64,000 nt of DNA from Pomacea canaliculata (GCF_003073045.1 NC_037593.1:2595525-2659524); one strand, 5' to 3'; positions 12,011-26,800 are shown, numbered from the stretch's first letter. Numbers and translations are program-made. The notes: generated by a model not told the origin, from the letters alone.

Positions 12011-14448
12011 GTTTGCTTAGTATTGTAATATAGGCATCAAACAACTAACCTCTACACCACTGCACGAGATGTGGACAGGTCAGTGGTCAGTAAATAAGGC
12101 AACATGACATACAATGATTTTGCAGTTTGCAGCCATGTGACTGTATCTGTTTACCAAGCGAGAAAATATACCATTTAAGTGGTTTGTACTGTTGTTGTCA
12201 ATATTATTATTATCGCCGCAAGTTTTGAACGCGCCATGCACCTGCAAAGGCTTCACAGAGAGATAAGCAGATAATGATTTTAACGAAGCAAAACCCGTCG
12301 ACTCCCATCACCCTTTACTTTCAACAGCTATCACTGAAAAATACGTGGTTGGTCAGTCATAGAAGACAATGGGCAATTAGAAGAAATAATTAAGCCGATC
12401 GCTGTTACCTGCTGGTCGAGACATGGGTTATCACCCCTGACTGTTTCTACACGCATGGGTTGTCCCCCTTGGTATATGATGGGAATAAATGATGAACACG
12501 ACTTAGGGAAGAGCGCATGACTGAACACAATGTTCATTGGAACCCCTGTAGTTGTTGAGATCACAGTTTGGGGATTCCCGAACAAGTCGTCGAAGTGGAA
12601 AGACGATGTGAAGATTCTCTGAATTAAAGAAACTGGGAATGCGAGTGATTCCTTGCATGGACAAGGTATTGGATATGTATTTCTCTTTTATTATTATTGT
12701 TGTTGTCGTCTTTATAACGGTCGGTGAAAGAATGAGGTGGAATCTTAACATTTAGCGGAGATTTTGTTATTGAAAGAAAAAATTGCTGTTGTAGCAAAAT
12801 TAAGGAGTAGACGTGCGTTCGAATTGTGTATTCATCGAGCCGTAAGGATTATGCACGCTCAGGGTCAGCAAAGGGTCATTAAAAAAATCGTTCTAAAAAA
12901 ATTTGTCTTAAGACTAAACTGTGGTAAGAGAATCAGATCGAGTGACGAGGGCTGAGGGGTAATCTGTTTGCAAGTTCATGAGACTAGGTAGGAGAAAAAC
13001 CTCTGTCGATATGTCTTTGTTTTAGTTAGCTAGTGGGACTCGAAGAAGCCTGGTCTCAGAAGATGAGCGAAGAAGTCGTGCGGGTATATAGATGGGAGTG
13101 AGTTGAGAGAGGTATTTTATACCTCAGTGGACATTCTTCCAGGTGTTGAACGTGGGAATTAGGATATCATTTGGTGTGGCCTTGCCACGGAAACTGCATG
13201 CGAGACTCAAAATTCAATATATTTCAGAGCTATAGAGCATAGAGTACATGACAGGACAGACACGCATGTCTCTTGCTGGCTGCCCGGGGATTCATCTGCC
13301 TCTGTTATGGTGGTTCAGTCAAAAACAGTGCCAGGGATGCACACTGACTCTCGGAACTAAAAAGAAATCCTCATTTACAAATAAAGACATCAACTCTCTG
13401 CACATTTTATTTTGTTTATTTAAAAAACCTTTACATGGTAAAAAGTGTTCACAAAATCTCATGAATCGGTCTCTTAAAACAAGAGTGTTCAAGCAAACGT
13501 TCTCATAAAAACATTTCACATGTATGCTGAATGAATTAATACTTGAATTTATCAGTAAATCATGGCAACAACTCCACTTTTTTGTACACCCATCGAAAAT
13601 ATTCAAGGCACAATTTTAAAACATATCAAAATTTTACAACTCAAAAGAGTGCATAAAATTAACATAAGCATAAAACAATTTAAAATACAAGGATAAAGAT
13701 GCATTTAAACGTTTTCTTCACAACAGCCAGTATTTTTATTAAATGGCTTTAATTTAAACTTCCATCACATCTGTTGAGTCACAATGGTCATTAGCTAATT
13801 TATTTCTTGCCTTGTTTTCATTTTACCCTAATTTTTTTGTTTTTGATTTTTAAAAAACCCCAAATTTTTAAATTGATCTTTTCATCAAACAATAAACTTT
13901 GGAAAACAACTGCAACAATTGCCATCCTTTCTTCAGATGCCATTTCCAGTGATCAGTGATTCAGATGTAAAACAGGATGCTACTTATTGTAGCCATGAAT
14001 TATGTCCCACTACCACTGAAGCAATTGTCCTCAAATCTCATCTACAAAAATTATTGAAGTTGAGTTTCACAACAACGTTACAATGATATAAACACATCAA
14101 AAATTAGTTTATAACTTGACTTCAAAGAAAGCATGTTTTCGAATTTAAAAGATTTTTCAAACCCGTTTTAAATTCACGTGTGGGGCGTGCTTGTTCTGCT
14201 GGTGGTGGTTATTGAAGTATGTGTGACTAACATTATTACATTCTGAAGTTCTAACACCTCAGTCATTCTAACACATATCTGCGCCTGCGATAAAAATAAA
14301 GCTGACACGAGCAGAACTTATTTATGTTCCCTCTATAACTTGCACAGTCCCTTCATCCCTAAATCTCTTAAGAATGCTCTGATCCAATGCCACATGACCT
14401 GTCATTGCTTCTGCTGGTTTCAGGAGAGCACTGAAGGTCTTCAATAAA

Positions 14449-17400
14449 TTAATGGTGCCTGTTCCTCAAACCACCTTTTACTGCCAATTGAGCAAACTGT
14501 GATGGCAAGCTTGGTACTGGTGATAAATCAAACCCTGTCTTCTCTCCATCACTGACCACAGGTTTCACATCTTTCATGCCTGGATCTCTAAGGCCATCAG
14601 CCTCATTTATAGATGTCAAGCTTGCTCTACATGTCTGGCCAAACCAGTCAGGACCCAGAGGCTTTGGCTCACTTACTAAAACCCGGTGACGCAGTTTGTA
14701 GTACCTGTGACCAGACATAGGAAACCATAAGTATTTTGCCATGCAACATAAGATCTCAAAATATGTACCTATCTTAACAGAAAAGATTTTGTTCATAAAA
14801 CAGCTAACATTTTGTAATTTATAATTTTTCAAAGGTTTCCTTAAAAGATGTAAGTTGTAACATACTCATGTTTATGTATACATTCTATACAACATGCTGC
14901 AACATAGATACGCAACACAAACTCGCCTATTTCCCTTGAAGAAGAAAGTATAGCCATCATTTGTGTCAATAGCGGCGTCAGGACTACGAGGAGCACCTCG
15001 CCAGTACACATCACTTGAAAGTGGGTAGCCAGCCACAGTATGTTCTGTGACAGGGTCCCATTCCCAGAATGTAGTGTTCTGATAAAAACACACAGAGAAC
15101 AGTATGATTCAGCAGTTCCAAAAATGTTTCAATTAACATTTCATGTCTTCTCTAGCTTATCAAAACGGATGGTAAATTAACATTAAAAAAAGTTTTGTTT
15201 TGTGACAACTCCAAGAAGATTGGAAATGTGTTTGTATATGTGCATGTGGGCGGGTGGTTGGGTGACTGCTCATTTTCCTACCAATTTCTATTATGGAGTA
15301 CAAATCTGACATAAAATTAACTATCAATGCATATTACAGATTACAACTATCACATAAGATTAGCTATTAAGAACTCACCCCAAACATAAATATTCTGGTA
15401 TGTCCATATCCATATTGAAAAGTGAGAGCAGCACTGGGTTTGTGCTGAGGGGTGAAGTCCCGTGGGTAGCCTTTGTCTAGCAGGAAATTAGTGAAGCGCC
15501 AGTACTGAGCACCTGCTCATGAACAAGATCAACTGTTTGTATGGCAGTTGCATGAATAGTGTGCACTAATGGACTATAACAAGGAATACACAGGATGGAA
15601 TAACTCAAAGGAAGTGTGTTTCTGGGAATGAAAATCCAGGTGCACTTAATCGCTCAGCAATTTTACTGTCTTCAGACTTCAGTACATCTACCCATCCATG
15701 CATCTGTTTACTCTACCAACTACATCCCTTCAGTTCTTTTGTGAAAATCCCATAACTCACTTTTAAACAGGTAATGCTGGTTGGTCTCTGGGATGTAAAC
15801 AGCGGCAAGCAGGTGACCTTTGGGACCACCTTTAAACACCTGGTCAACAGCTCGGGGAAAATCAGATTCTAGACCCCAGCGACTGACGCGGTACACAGAG
15901 TTTTGTCGGAAAATGTACTTAAAGCCGTCAGGTCCTGTAAAAACAATAAGACTGTAATTGTAATGATTTGCATTACCAATACAGATATCCATTTAAAGTT
16001 ATTATTTAGAAAGCAAAGCATGGAAGATTTCATGCTCTTAGGGACAATAAATTGTAAATAGTTGAACGTGTTTAAGGCATGGCTTGTCGAGGGAAGAAGC
16101 CAATCCTCTATATCCACCATTTGTTTTTGTCACTGGAAAATTGAGTACCTATTCACAGTTTAGGGAACAGTAAGGTCTTTTGTCACAGGGTAACTTTTTT
16201 CAGATTTGTAGCCTTTCGCTTCAAAATCGAAGGCGCTGCTCCCTAAGATGAAAGCAGTCCCATTCACACTACTTTCTGTGGCCTACATCAGGTGCCAGTT
16301 CATTTTCACACCAACTACTATTTAAGTTTGATTATGTCAAACACTAGAAAATCCATATAGTAACTGATTTATTCTGGGTCTCGCGAGTATGTTTAGATAA
16401 ATCTTACCTCCAGCTATAGCATCTATGTGAAAATTTGGTCCACAGTATGGTTTGTCTGGAGAATATGGTGTAGTTGTTGTTGGTGATTTAGTAGTTTTTG
16501 TTGTTGTAGAAATGGTTGTTGTTGAAGTAGTAGATGATGTAGAAGGTAAAGATGTCCTTGATCCTGTTAAAAATTATGGGAAATATTTTACACTAACATG
16601 CCAAATACCATGATACTATACAAGCTAGTAACTATACCATATACATCTGCAAAGCCCACTCATTTCACATGCAGTTTTCTAAATAATTATCTTAAATTGC
16701 ATGTTACAGCAAGGCCTTCCTTTATGTATGTGCATGCATGTACATGTGTCTTTGTCTCTGTGCATGCGTACACATCCACATCAATTTGTGAGGTACTGAG
16801 AATCACAGACACGAAAAGAATAAAAGGCGAAATATTTCACGCACAAAGCTAAAAAGTGAACACAACATCTGGCATGCAGGACGCAAACTTTGGCATGCTG
16901 TTTGTAGCAATTCATTGTCCCCTTGATCCTCGGAAAGCCAACCACTCACCATACAAACTCTGGATGGCCCGGATGTCGTCGATGTGCAGTTGCAGGTTGG
17001 GGGAGTATTTGTAGTACGGCGCCATGAGAGCACCAGCGAGTTGTGAGTGTCCAAGACCCAGGGCATGACCTAGTTCATGGGCAGCAACTGTCTCCAGGTC
17101 GGTGCCAGAGCCTGTCCCAATGGACCAGTTCTCATCCTCGTCAAAGTGGACATCTCCTCCCATGTCTGGCGCTGGCTGATATGCATGTGCCAACACACGA
17201 CCTGCTCACCCAAAGACCCCCCAAAAATACCACAGATGTAGACAAACCACCACAGACGTAAACACGAGTTTACATTTTGATTCTATTTTCTGTCAACATG
17301 TTGCACAGCAGTTTTAATGTTGAGCAACGATGCTAAAAGTCAACACTAGGAAGAAATATATATAGAGAAGATTCCTGTTCACTGAAAGGTTAACACATGA

Positions 17401-19266
17401 CAAGACCGTGCTAAAAGTCATAGCCTTAAACATTGCACCCTAGAACTGACTTGCTAGGACATGCTATTAAAATTACTGGTGTCACATACTTGACTGCTAA
17501 GATCGGAATTTATAAAACACAGACACACACCTGGGCCGTCAAACTGATTTTTAACACCATCTCCATGATCCCCACGAACAAACAGAATATCGATGTCGGC
17601 TTCACCAGAAGTGTACTGGAAATTAAGTGGCGCCACCTTGCTCCAGTGCTTCATTCCACTCTCTATGGCCTTCCTGTGAAATAAACATCGCCAGGCTTTA
17701 AACTGTGGACTGTTGAGCGTTTATTCTGAGACTTACTTCACTTTCCTCCTATCTCATTCCGCCTATAGCAAGAGAAAGAATCTTGTCAGCAGTTTCTTAC
17801 CACTGTTCCGATTCTGGCAGTTTGCTGGAAAACTTGACTGGCTTCCAGGAAAGTGTGTTCTTGTGCCAGCGAGTACCTAGGATAAAAGAACACCCGCACT
17901 GCATTATCTTCCACCAATGTCTTGCCCTCCAGCAACATTTTTCAACAGACACATCGCCGAATGCTACTATGACAATTTTGGGGGGTCTTTTATGGGAAAT
18001 GCAGGGAATGGAGGAGCGAATTCAGAAAGTTTCTATGAAATCTTACCTAGAGTAGTGAAGGGTTGAGGAGCGCCATCTGAGGAAGTCACCGGGCCGGAAC
18101 TATCGGGGACGACGTCTGGGAAACCACACCGCGGCGAGAGCATCTTACGGATGGTCTGATCATCCGGGTCTCCAGTCACGGGAAGTCCGTTAAATTTCTG
18201 AAATCCCCTAAAAATCCGAACCCCAAAAAGTTAGCTTGTGGTTTTTTCTTCCTGTCTCTCTCTCTCTCTTTTTCATTTTTTTTTTTTTTTTGGCTTAGTG
18301 CGGCCACAGACAATTTTTATTAAAATACTTCAAAAGCCACATAGGCATACATTTTTATTCATGTCACATTCTCGATGAAGTATGTGTAGAATTAATAACA
18401 CAAGACAACAAATACAAATAAGAGCTAAATTTGGTTATTACCAGCTAGAATTTACTGAAACGTTAACTGACCATTGAAATAAACTTGAAACTAGTGTTAG
18501 CAAATGTCCCGTAATGATCAATTAATAAATATTTTCTTCGATTCTCAATGTGCAATAGAAAATTGTTTCAGGTTATTTTTAAACAAAGTTGCAGAGGCCG
18601 TTCCGGTCTTTTTTTAAAAAGTTACCTGATGGCATCGGTAAGGGTAGCTTCTGAAAAAAACATAGCTTCGCCATTTTCGGATTCTGTTGGAGGCATATAG
18701 CCATATTGTTGAAGAAAACCCTGTGACAAAACAAAACAAATGAATAACAGTGTGCTGCAAGAGTATGTTCATATTTGTCAGTTATTTTGAAGATCACAAC
18801 AATTGTGCACATATCGTAGCATCAAAAGGATTGTACGTGTGGTTATAAAGCATATACAGGAAGCTACTGCCTGCAGTCACCTGTGTGACATTTGCACTGT
18901 TCAGATTATTATTTGTTGTGTTTAAAATCTGATATTGCAACAAAGTGAAAATGATTCATTTAGTGATTATGTTGGAGAAGAATTCATGAGCTCTGACTGT
19001 TATGTTTGAGATTTGATTTTCTATGTGATTAAAAATTAAAAATGAACATCAAATCTTTCATGTTCAGATAAGAAATTGTTTCACAGCCTTACCACTAAAT
19101 CCACAGTCATTCGTTTTTCTCTGCTCAGCTCTTTGTCGTCGTCAGCTGCCGTCTGCTCACCGGTTTCTGGCGCAGTGCGCATGCGCAGACTCGCAGCACG
19201 TGCACATAGCAAGTGACACGCAGTGAGGGTAAAGGTCGCCGCTAGAATACGAAACGGAAGTCGCAT
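14449..19266 (-). CDS. Secreted matrix metalloproteinase with hemopexin domain (MMP, M10A)
   Basis: Eleven exons on the minus strand: 19093-19266, 18626-18720, 18047-18207, 17801-17876, 17531-17673, 16950-17201, 16408-16563, 15761-15934, 15379-15512, 14927-15078 and 14449-14704. Phases agree throughout and give 590 aa. A signal peptide ([16 protein letters not shown]) decided the start at 19266 over an upstream in-frame Met. Domain order: propeptide with cysteine switch PRCGFPD (Cys117), catalytic domain with zinc site [11 protein letters not shown] (258-268) and Met-turn ALM (Met276), Thr/Ser-rich hinge (about 301-340), hemopexin propeller bounded by Cys341 and Cys531, and a 59-residue tail without a membrane segment. 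No furin-type basic site follows the cysteine switch. It should be an extracellular zinc endopeptidase of matrix or signalling substrates. The intron before the last exon is GC-AG. Confidence 0.95.
14705..14926 (-). other. GC-AG intron of the metalloproteinase gene
   Basis: Exon 10 ends GGAAATAG and the intron begins gcgagt. The next exon starts after ggtcacag. Only this cut gives the hemopexin reading [10 protein letters not shown] in the right phase; the nearest GT would add residues or break the frame. Confidence 0.8.
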
Positions 19267-22200
19267 CTCTGTCACGAATGCCACCGGAGTGAAATGCTTC
19301 TGTCGATATTTATTTCTTTCAATATTCTTCTTCTCCAAACCTCTGCAACCAAGGTGACGATATTCTATGAAAACCGTTTCGACAAAAATGTTGTGGATGC
19401 CACAGAAGCCGTCGAGAAAACTGCAAGCAGATGTCTGGCTGGTTGTCTGTTGTATTAATTAATGAAAGCTGTCGTCGCTGTTCGCATCTTAGCTGCGGAT
19501 TTCTCCCTCTCCGGTTTTTATATCTTGCGACCTGCACTGTCCGTGTTTTGAGATATTTTTAACCCCTGTCGGAACTGACCTCATTAAGACTTTTGCTCCG
19601 GCGGAAAGTGAGTCCTGCTGGGAGTGAGCCGAGTGCATCATCAGCAGTGATGGTGTTGAACGAAGTCACCCGTACGGGTTAGAACCGCTTTGTAAGTTGG
19701 GGTGGGTGGGTGTTGAATGAAGGGAGGTGGGCGAAGATGGGGATTCGTGTCAAGTCACGCTCCAAAAAAAATTTATTTCTCGTGTATTCGTCACGCATAT
19801 TCATTCATGGAGCTTTCCTTTCATGGTGAGTTCGAAGGTCACTAAAGGAATTCGATGTTGTATATGTTTGCGATGGAGCACCTTTCCTGGCTGTGAGTTT
19901 CACTGGCTTGTGACTCGCACACACAAATACAAGCTCACGAAATCATGAATGTGTCGTGAGTGAAGTTCATGCATCATCTGATCCTTTCACAATGTCTTGG
20001 AGTTTTCATCAAGTGGCAGCAACTTAAGACCAACACTTATTTCTCCATCCTCATATTCACCTTTTCCCCCTTCTTTATTCATCTTTCTGAATATCGAAAA
20101 GAGTTTGCTGTTGGGGTTACATGCATTGAGGTAACAAGGGGTGGATGGGTGCAGAAAACCCCGGGGTTGGGGGAGGTTGAGGAGGGAACGGCGAAGAGAA
20201 TGGAAGGGTGCGTCGATCGGAGCGATGTACATTGACACGTTGTTGTCTTTCAACTGTGTCACGCACGCGCGGGCACGACACGGATGACATCATACAGGAT
20301 ACTTTTTTCCACTCACGTCCAGTCCACGAGCCGGGCACACGCGCACTTGAGAAAGTGCGGATGTCGACCGAGGATTGTACTTCACTACTGACACCACTTT
20401 GTCGACATGCCAACCGCCAGCAGTAGCTGTTAACTATACTGACTAACCTTTGGTCGCTATTTCTCGTAAACTTTGTCACTTGAAAGGATGATCCGTGTTT
20501 AGTTGCCGGTTATTTCCATTGCGTCAACTAGGATCTTGCGGGTCTACCTCCAGTCTGTTTTAGTTTGCTGTCACGACAGCCTGGTGTTGTCAAACCGCTT
20601 TGGACTTGTGTGTGAACCTGGGAGAAAGATATACTTTCCTCCAAACCATAAACGATAATTCACTAATCATTCAGATCATGAGCATTGTACACCCCATTGC
20701 CCATCGGATATTTATTGCATAATGCTGACCTCTATCGCGTTAACCAGCACCAAAGGTCACGTGACAACTTTAGTCGAGAGGGAAGCAGTGTGTCAAGCCG
20801 AAATTCTCATTTTTCTTGCTTTTTTTTTTTTTTTTTGTTAATAGATTTTTTAAAAGATCTGGTGCTGATTTCTCTGCTTGTATCAAAGACTATATCTCTG
20901 TAGCCTAGTTTGCATAACCGTTAGTATAATACTTATTGTTATTGCTGGGCAGAATCTGGTTTTCATCAATGATGCTCGCGAAACAACACAAGTCCAACTT
21001 TCACCAAGTAACATATTTCAAATTTGTTAGAACTGACATGATGTTGGTGTCATGGCAGGTGAAGTTGTCCTCATAAAAGACGGAAGGTTAGAACCTGAAG
21101 CTGACTCCACCCTTATGTCTGCGAGCTCATGGCATTGTTGAGTCAATGAGTTCGTTAAAAGAAAAAAAAAAACAAAGAAAGAGAAAACAGCAGACGTTCC
21201 AAGCACAATACTGATTGCACCCTAGCCCTTCATCAGTTTGGAGGACAAATAATTATGTAACACCTACCCGCGTTTGTGGTCGTTAAATACTGTCTTGTAT
21301 GTGAATAGGTGAGACGAATTTATTAGGGTCTAAGTCGTGGTTTGACAAAACAAAAACAAAAAAATAATAAAATAAAGGAGAAGGAACATAACTGTTGGGA
21401 TTAGAATATATTCTTCAAGTAATGGCAGCGGGAAGCGATATTGTTTGGATCCCCATTACAGTCCAAAGGGAGGAGAGAGAGAAAAGATATTGCTGAGATT
21501 TGGATTACATTGATTGAAAAAAACTGTTTGCAACAAGAACATTGCTAACATCTCGGTTAAACTTGACAAAACGAGATTTGTGAGAAGAGAAGGTATTTGG
21601 GTTACAATACTCCACAACTCAACATTTTTTCTAAGAAATAGTGCGGAGATTTGGAATATTTTCTTCGACAAGTCGAGAAAACTGCGTTTACGATAAGAGG
21701 CAGTGTACTACAGCAGACCCGGACTTGGCCAACTGATGTCTCCCCCCCCCCCCCATCTCTCACAGAAAATGAAAACTGTGCGGGTCGCCTCTGGACGCGT
21801 GTCTCCTACGATGACGGGACCGGATGGAGGAGCGGTCTGACAGCCAACCGCGAAGTCTGGTGAAGCCGCTGGTCAGGGTGGAGGACATTACACTATACCT
21901 GATTGTGGTCTGGGATTTTCCGTCAACGTGTAGAAAATAAACGCAATTTAAAAAGCCCCTTCCCGCCAGTGCATATGGGTGATTGATTGCAAGTACCACA
22001 CTTGAAAACAGAGATTTACAAGTGTGCAGTCTCAGTTTGTTATTTTATTTATGTTGTTGCGAGTAGCAAGGGGGATAAAGGATCCCCGGTGGGATAACAC
22101 TGGAGGGAAATCTGCCACATGGAGACACTGACTCGAGTCTAAACCTAACGCACTCAAAACCGACACCTGGAGGTTTATTTTCAACGTGCATTAACGCGAG

Positions 22201-23827
22201 TTGTTCCTGCTACGCGTGGGACGGACAAAGCCGCCATCAAATACACCAGTGCAGCAGCCTGCAGGGCAGAGGGTATGTTCTGTGTACCCGGAAGTCGTGA
22301 CGCACAGAACTAGTTGCCCTTTTCTTACATCCTCACGGCCAACGGTCACTTGTTCAACTTCGGGTTGTATCTGGCGCGTGCTGTGCGAGCTGGCTGGACT
22401 GGCTATGACCGGTCTGCGTGCTGCGCAAGTGATGCGGCCGGATGGTGCTAGCACGAACTTGTATTAATGGACTGCTGGCAACCGATTTCAAGTTAACCAC
22501 TAAAACGAGGCATGAGACTACAAAGCTTCCGGTTAAGTCACATTCTTTGTTCAGGCTCGCCGAGACTAACAGTGGAGAACTTCGCAAGAGGCTAAGCGTT
22601 GGTCTTGGCAGACAGACAGCAGTCCACCTTTACGCATCCATGGTGCTAGCCAACAAAATCCACCTTCCTGCCAACAGTCTGTCGGCTCAAGACGATGAAC
22701 TACGGCAGTCCCTCCTTCCTCCCGCTTTGCCGGTCAGAATCGCTGGACAAACACTCTTTGTCTTGATTGTGTTTGAACGGATTATGAGGACCGCAAGTTG
22801 CCAGGCCACTACTAGACCATCTTCCGGTTCTTCTGTCGACCCATTCATAATAATATTTTAGGGAACTTGCTGCATCATCCGTTGGTCACATCTGATCAAA
22901 GGATGTACACATTCACCCACGCTGACGTCACGAGGGCTGAAGGACACAAATGTTTCTCTAAACATGGTCGGCTATATTCTTTCAGGACGTGCATTGTTTT
23001 CACGCGGATAACCCACACTGCGTTTGAGTAGTTATGATCTCAGTAAACCCAACGCCTACTCGTGACTTGCAATTTATCAAAAGAACTACTTTACAGATAT
23101 GGATGCACTCATGCATGTACACAAGGGAGAGAGCGAGAAAGAGAATGCAAGCAAGAGAACGAGAGATCAGTGTAGTTAAACCACATAAAACGCTAGTTTG
23201 TCGACACGAAAACAACAAAAATCTCATCACAATCGAACTAGCAAACGAACACATACCGCCGATTTATTTCTAACAAAGCAAATCCAGTTATTAAAATGGA
23301 CGGTCACTGGTTAAGCTTACGACCAAATGAAACTTATTTCCGTAAACGAAGTGAAAAAGGAGAGAGCACAAGTCCATAAACACTTGTTGCGCCTGTGGCA
23401 AGATGTCATGGTGAGTCACTCTGCGTCACAGGCCTGAAGGTCATCAAGTTTTTACCGAAGGAATAATTTACTGCACTCCACTATGATTGCCGTATCCCAC
23501 TCACGCAAGCACTCACACACTCTCACAACAATACTCCCTCTCATAAACAAAAGCTCGCCTCTACGTGTGTAAGTACAGAAATATGATATGATTAACTGTT
23601 TCTAATGAAAGTCGGAGTGGCTGTATCAAGGTGCTCTCATCACAATCTAAGCACGATATCCAGCTGGCAATGCCGTGAATCACACACACTACAGCACTGG
23701 CAGAAACTTGTGTAAGCATACTGCCGTAGACACACACACTCTCTCCACACTGTGTTCAGACGCACAGCACGCTGTGCAGGTTGTATACAGGTGCGGCGAG
23801 CTGCTCACAAACTTGCAAGATGCGTCC
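19267..23827. other. Intergenic region between MMP and STK36, no gene recognised
   Basis: About 4.5 kb. The left end should carry the MMP promoter and 5' UTR. The right end should carry the STK36 3' UTR, with a minus-strand AATAAA near 23263. The middle contains several overlapping open frames (longest 139 codons, 22442-22861 +), none with a recognisable domain or paired splice sites. It also has a C-homopolymer near 21741 and T-rich runs. Parts of 21.7-22.8 kb look richer in GC than the surrounding introns. Confidence 0.5.
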
Positions 23828-26800
23828 TCAGCTGTGTGCCTGCAGGACCCGGATGAGGCGGTTGCAGTGGCTGACGATGCTGTTGCTGGTGGCGCTGGTG
23901 TAGAGGGAGTGGCTGCTGGCCGGGCGGGTGCCGGCACGAGTCTCGGGGCGCGGGGAAACGGCTTGAGAGTCTGTGCGGGGCGTCAAGACCACAGTCAGCG
24001 ACGACAGGCGCTCTGCTGCCTTTAGTGACACCAGCTCCTGTCACAGTACCACACACTTGTTTCAACACGGAACGTCACACAGACGAACAGGCAGAGAAAA
24101 AAAGACAAATAAGAAAGACAGAAAGAAAAAAGACAACGGGGAAAAAACCACAAATAAAAACACAAAGACAAAAAAATATAATAACAATAAAGAATAAAAA
24201 GACGACAAGATGAAGAAAATAAAGTGAGGAAAAAAGCTAGAGTGGTGACGCAAAGTCTAAATAAACATTCACCAAGACGATTATTATCAGACTAGGATTT
24301 ATGGGTAGGGTAGAGGTTTTAGACTTCGTGGAATCCAGAGACTGAGTAATGCTAGATTTCTTTTCCTATTTCACCATCACACAGTTAAAAACTTGAGCTG
24401 GAAGCAATTTCCTACCTTGCGCAGTTCCTCTTGCTGACACAGACTCCGCAAGGCCAGCAGAGCGCTGTCCTGCACTGCAGGCTGTGTGTCGTGACAAGCT
24501 GTCTCCAGCAAGCTGCACAGACAGCAAAAGTGAAAGAAGTGTTGTCAGTCACAATCAGTAATCATCAGACCGCTACTTCATCACAGTACAGGCAGCACTT
24601 ACTTTCTCGCAAAGCCATGTAGACTCACAAATATCTCGTACCAAGCAAAAATTAAGGCAATCAGTATCAGCTAAGTTATCATATTATCATTGTCATTATC
24701 ATAAATCTTATATGAATTATATTAAAGACTACTTACTGAGCCATCACCTTTGTCTTCATAAGGTCAGGACAAAGCAAGGAAGAATGCATGCCCAAGTTTC
24801 CAAGGGCACCTGCAATTACCAGTGTTTTGATGCAACAAAAGTACAGCAACCAATTAAGCCTTTTGACAGGGTAAATTATACATTTACAGAGATACAAATG
24901 CTTCTGTTTTATTGAGACTTGGTTGATCTAAAAAAATCTTTACTGAGCATAAGCTACAAAGTAGCACATGCCACTTTTAATAAATGCCAAATTTGTGATC
25001 CCAGATGGCTGACAACAGACCTTAACGATTTACTGTCCCTTCAATTAACATTAAGACTTGTAAACTCATGTGTGTCATGGGACACATCATATAGTGCTTC
25101 ACAGTCTGTGTAGAAAGGTCAAGAAACTCATGCTAGACCTTATCAGTTAATGAAAACAAGGCAGTAGCTTGCAGTTTTAAAAGCAGATGATACAGTAAAT
25201 CATCATTAATATGAATTCAATATAAAGATTTTAACATTATTAATGACTTCAGCAGATTGATATAAAAAAACATACTAGCAGCATTGACTTTGATCTTGCT
25301 GACTGGGTCACTGAGAAGCTGCACCAAAGCAGGTATGGCTACCTTCAGACGAGGGTAAAGCTGTGCACTGTGGTAGCTAGCATTACCCAACGCATATGCT
25401 GAACACTGTCACAAATTAAACTATTTTCTTTATTACTGAGTATAAAAATTGATAAATGTACTTTTCTGGAAAAGGGAAGCGTGACCACATACAATATTCA
25501 GTCATCACTCTGGAATAAATGTGACATTATTGAGTTTTCAATGACAAGGTAATCATTCTTCAACAGTATATATATTCTGTCCTTACCATTGTGGGATTAT
25601 TTTCTGCTAGTTTATCAACCACTGAATGATGTTTCAAGGAAAACAATATATATATATGTTGCAAAAAGGGCATCACAGATAAAATAGGCATATTTCTCAC
25701 CTTTCTCACATTGGAATCCTCATCCTGTAAACACGATATCAAAAATGCCAGGATCTTTTCTCTGCATAAATAAAAAAGTCAAATTTATAAGATAAGACTT
25801 TTTCAGCAATAGAAGTACTGTACAGACTTTTGTAAATCAAAAGAACAAAAGGAAATATTAAAACCTTAAGTGACATCAAATGGAAGGAAGGCAGGCATGA
25901 ATCTGCACAATGTATGCATTACATGCCATTCTATGAAACAACTCCACTACTTACTATAAAGAGAACAAATCTGTTATGTGATCAAACAGCAAACCAAAAA
26001 GAAAAAAAAAACAAGGAAAGAAAGGACAAATTTCTAATAGTGCAAATTGCTCATACATCTTTTGAAATTTACCTCTGCAGAAGCACAGGATATAGCTGTG
26101 CATCATGCTTCATGAGGTTGCCAAGAAGACTGCAGATGCGAGATCTGACCACCGAGGTGCTATGATTCATCAGTGTCGTGAGAATGGCAAAGTCACCTGG
26201 GACAGTCAATAGGCACTGCTCTTAACATTTACTTCAGAGCAAAGTTCACGAGTGACATGAAAGTAAAAGTTATTTTTCATTAAAGAATAACCAACTTACT
26301 AAACTTTAGCATCCTTAACTCATGCCTTATTTTACACTTGAGTTTTTCTGTTCTCATTCTGTCACTTTGTGATTGAGGTGTATCAGTGAATAAAATAATT
26401 TTGAATACTGGCACAACCAATGAGGTTTCTGAAACACATGAAATGTACATGGAAAAAGACATTACATCATTTAGAAAATTACCTTTTGTGCCTTGTAAGA
26501 TAAGCATGACAAGAATCAGGTGTTCAGGGGATGTCCGCACAAGGTGGGAAAGTATGGAGACAACATCACAAATCACTGACAGAGGGCTGTTCTCCGAAAG
26601 ACAGGAACACAGGAACCCAGTGCACTGCAAATAAGAACCACAGTAAAACTAAATGCAAAATGTTACACTCTCACAAATAACACAGTCCTGCTTCTGCTGT
26701 ACATCTTATTACTTAGGTTCATGGCTGTAGTAAAATCGGCATGATAGTAAAGATATTGTTGTACAAGTTTACAGCAAAAATGGAGTGATTCTCCATTTTA

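Larger units (their letters stand above)
9384..14448. other. Intergenic region between FABP and the metalloproteinase, no further gene recognised
   Basis: The left part is the FABP 3' UTR, with a poly(A) signal at 9882. The right part should be the 3' UTR of the metalloproteinase, which has possible minus-strand AATAAA signals near 13733 and 13799. In between are the second 80-bp repeat copy (9523-9607) and a decayed GGGCCCC-family arm (11880-12010). Open frames are short and show no domain. Confidence 0.6.

Noticed and set aside
19267-19338. Upstream in-frame Met of the MMP exon 1 frame
   Set aside because: Starting there would put a polar 24-residue stretch before the signal peptide; the Met at 19266 starts directly at a good signal sequence.
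20117-20479. 120-codon open frame on the minus strand between MMP and STK36
   Set aside because: Composition is biased (Ser, Arg, Pro) and no family is recognised; no flanking exons fit.
22442-22861. 139-codon open frame on the plus strand
   Set aside because: No domain, no splice partner and no similarity to any family I know; the stretch seems relatively GC-rich, where stops are rarer.
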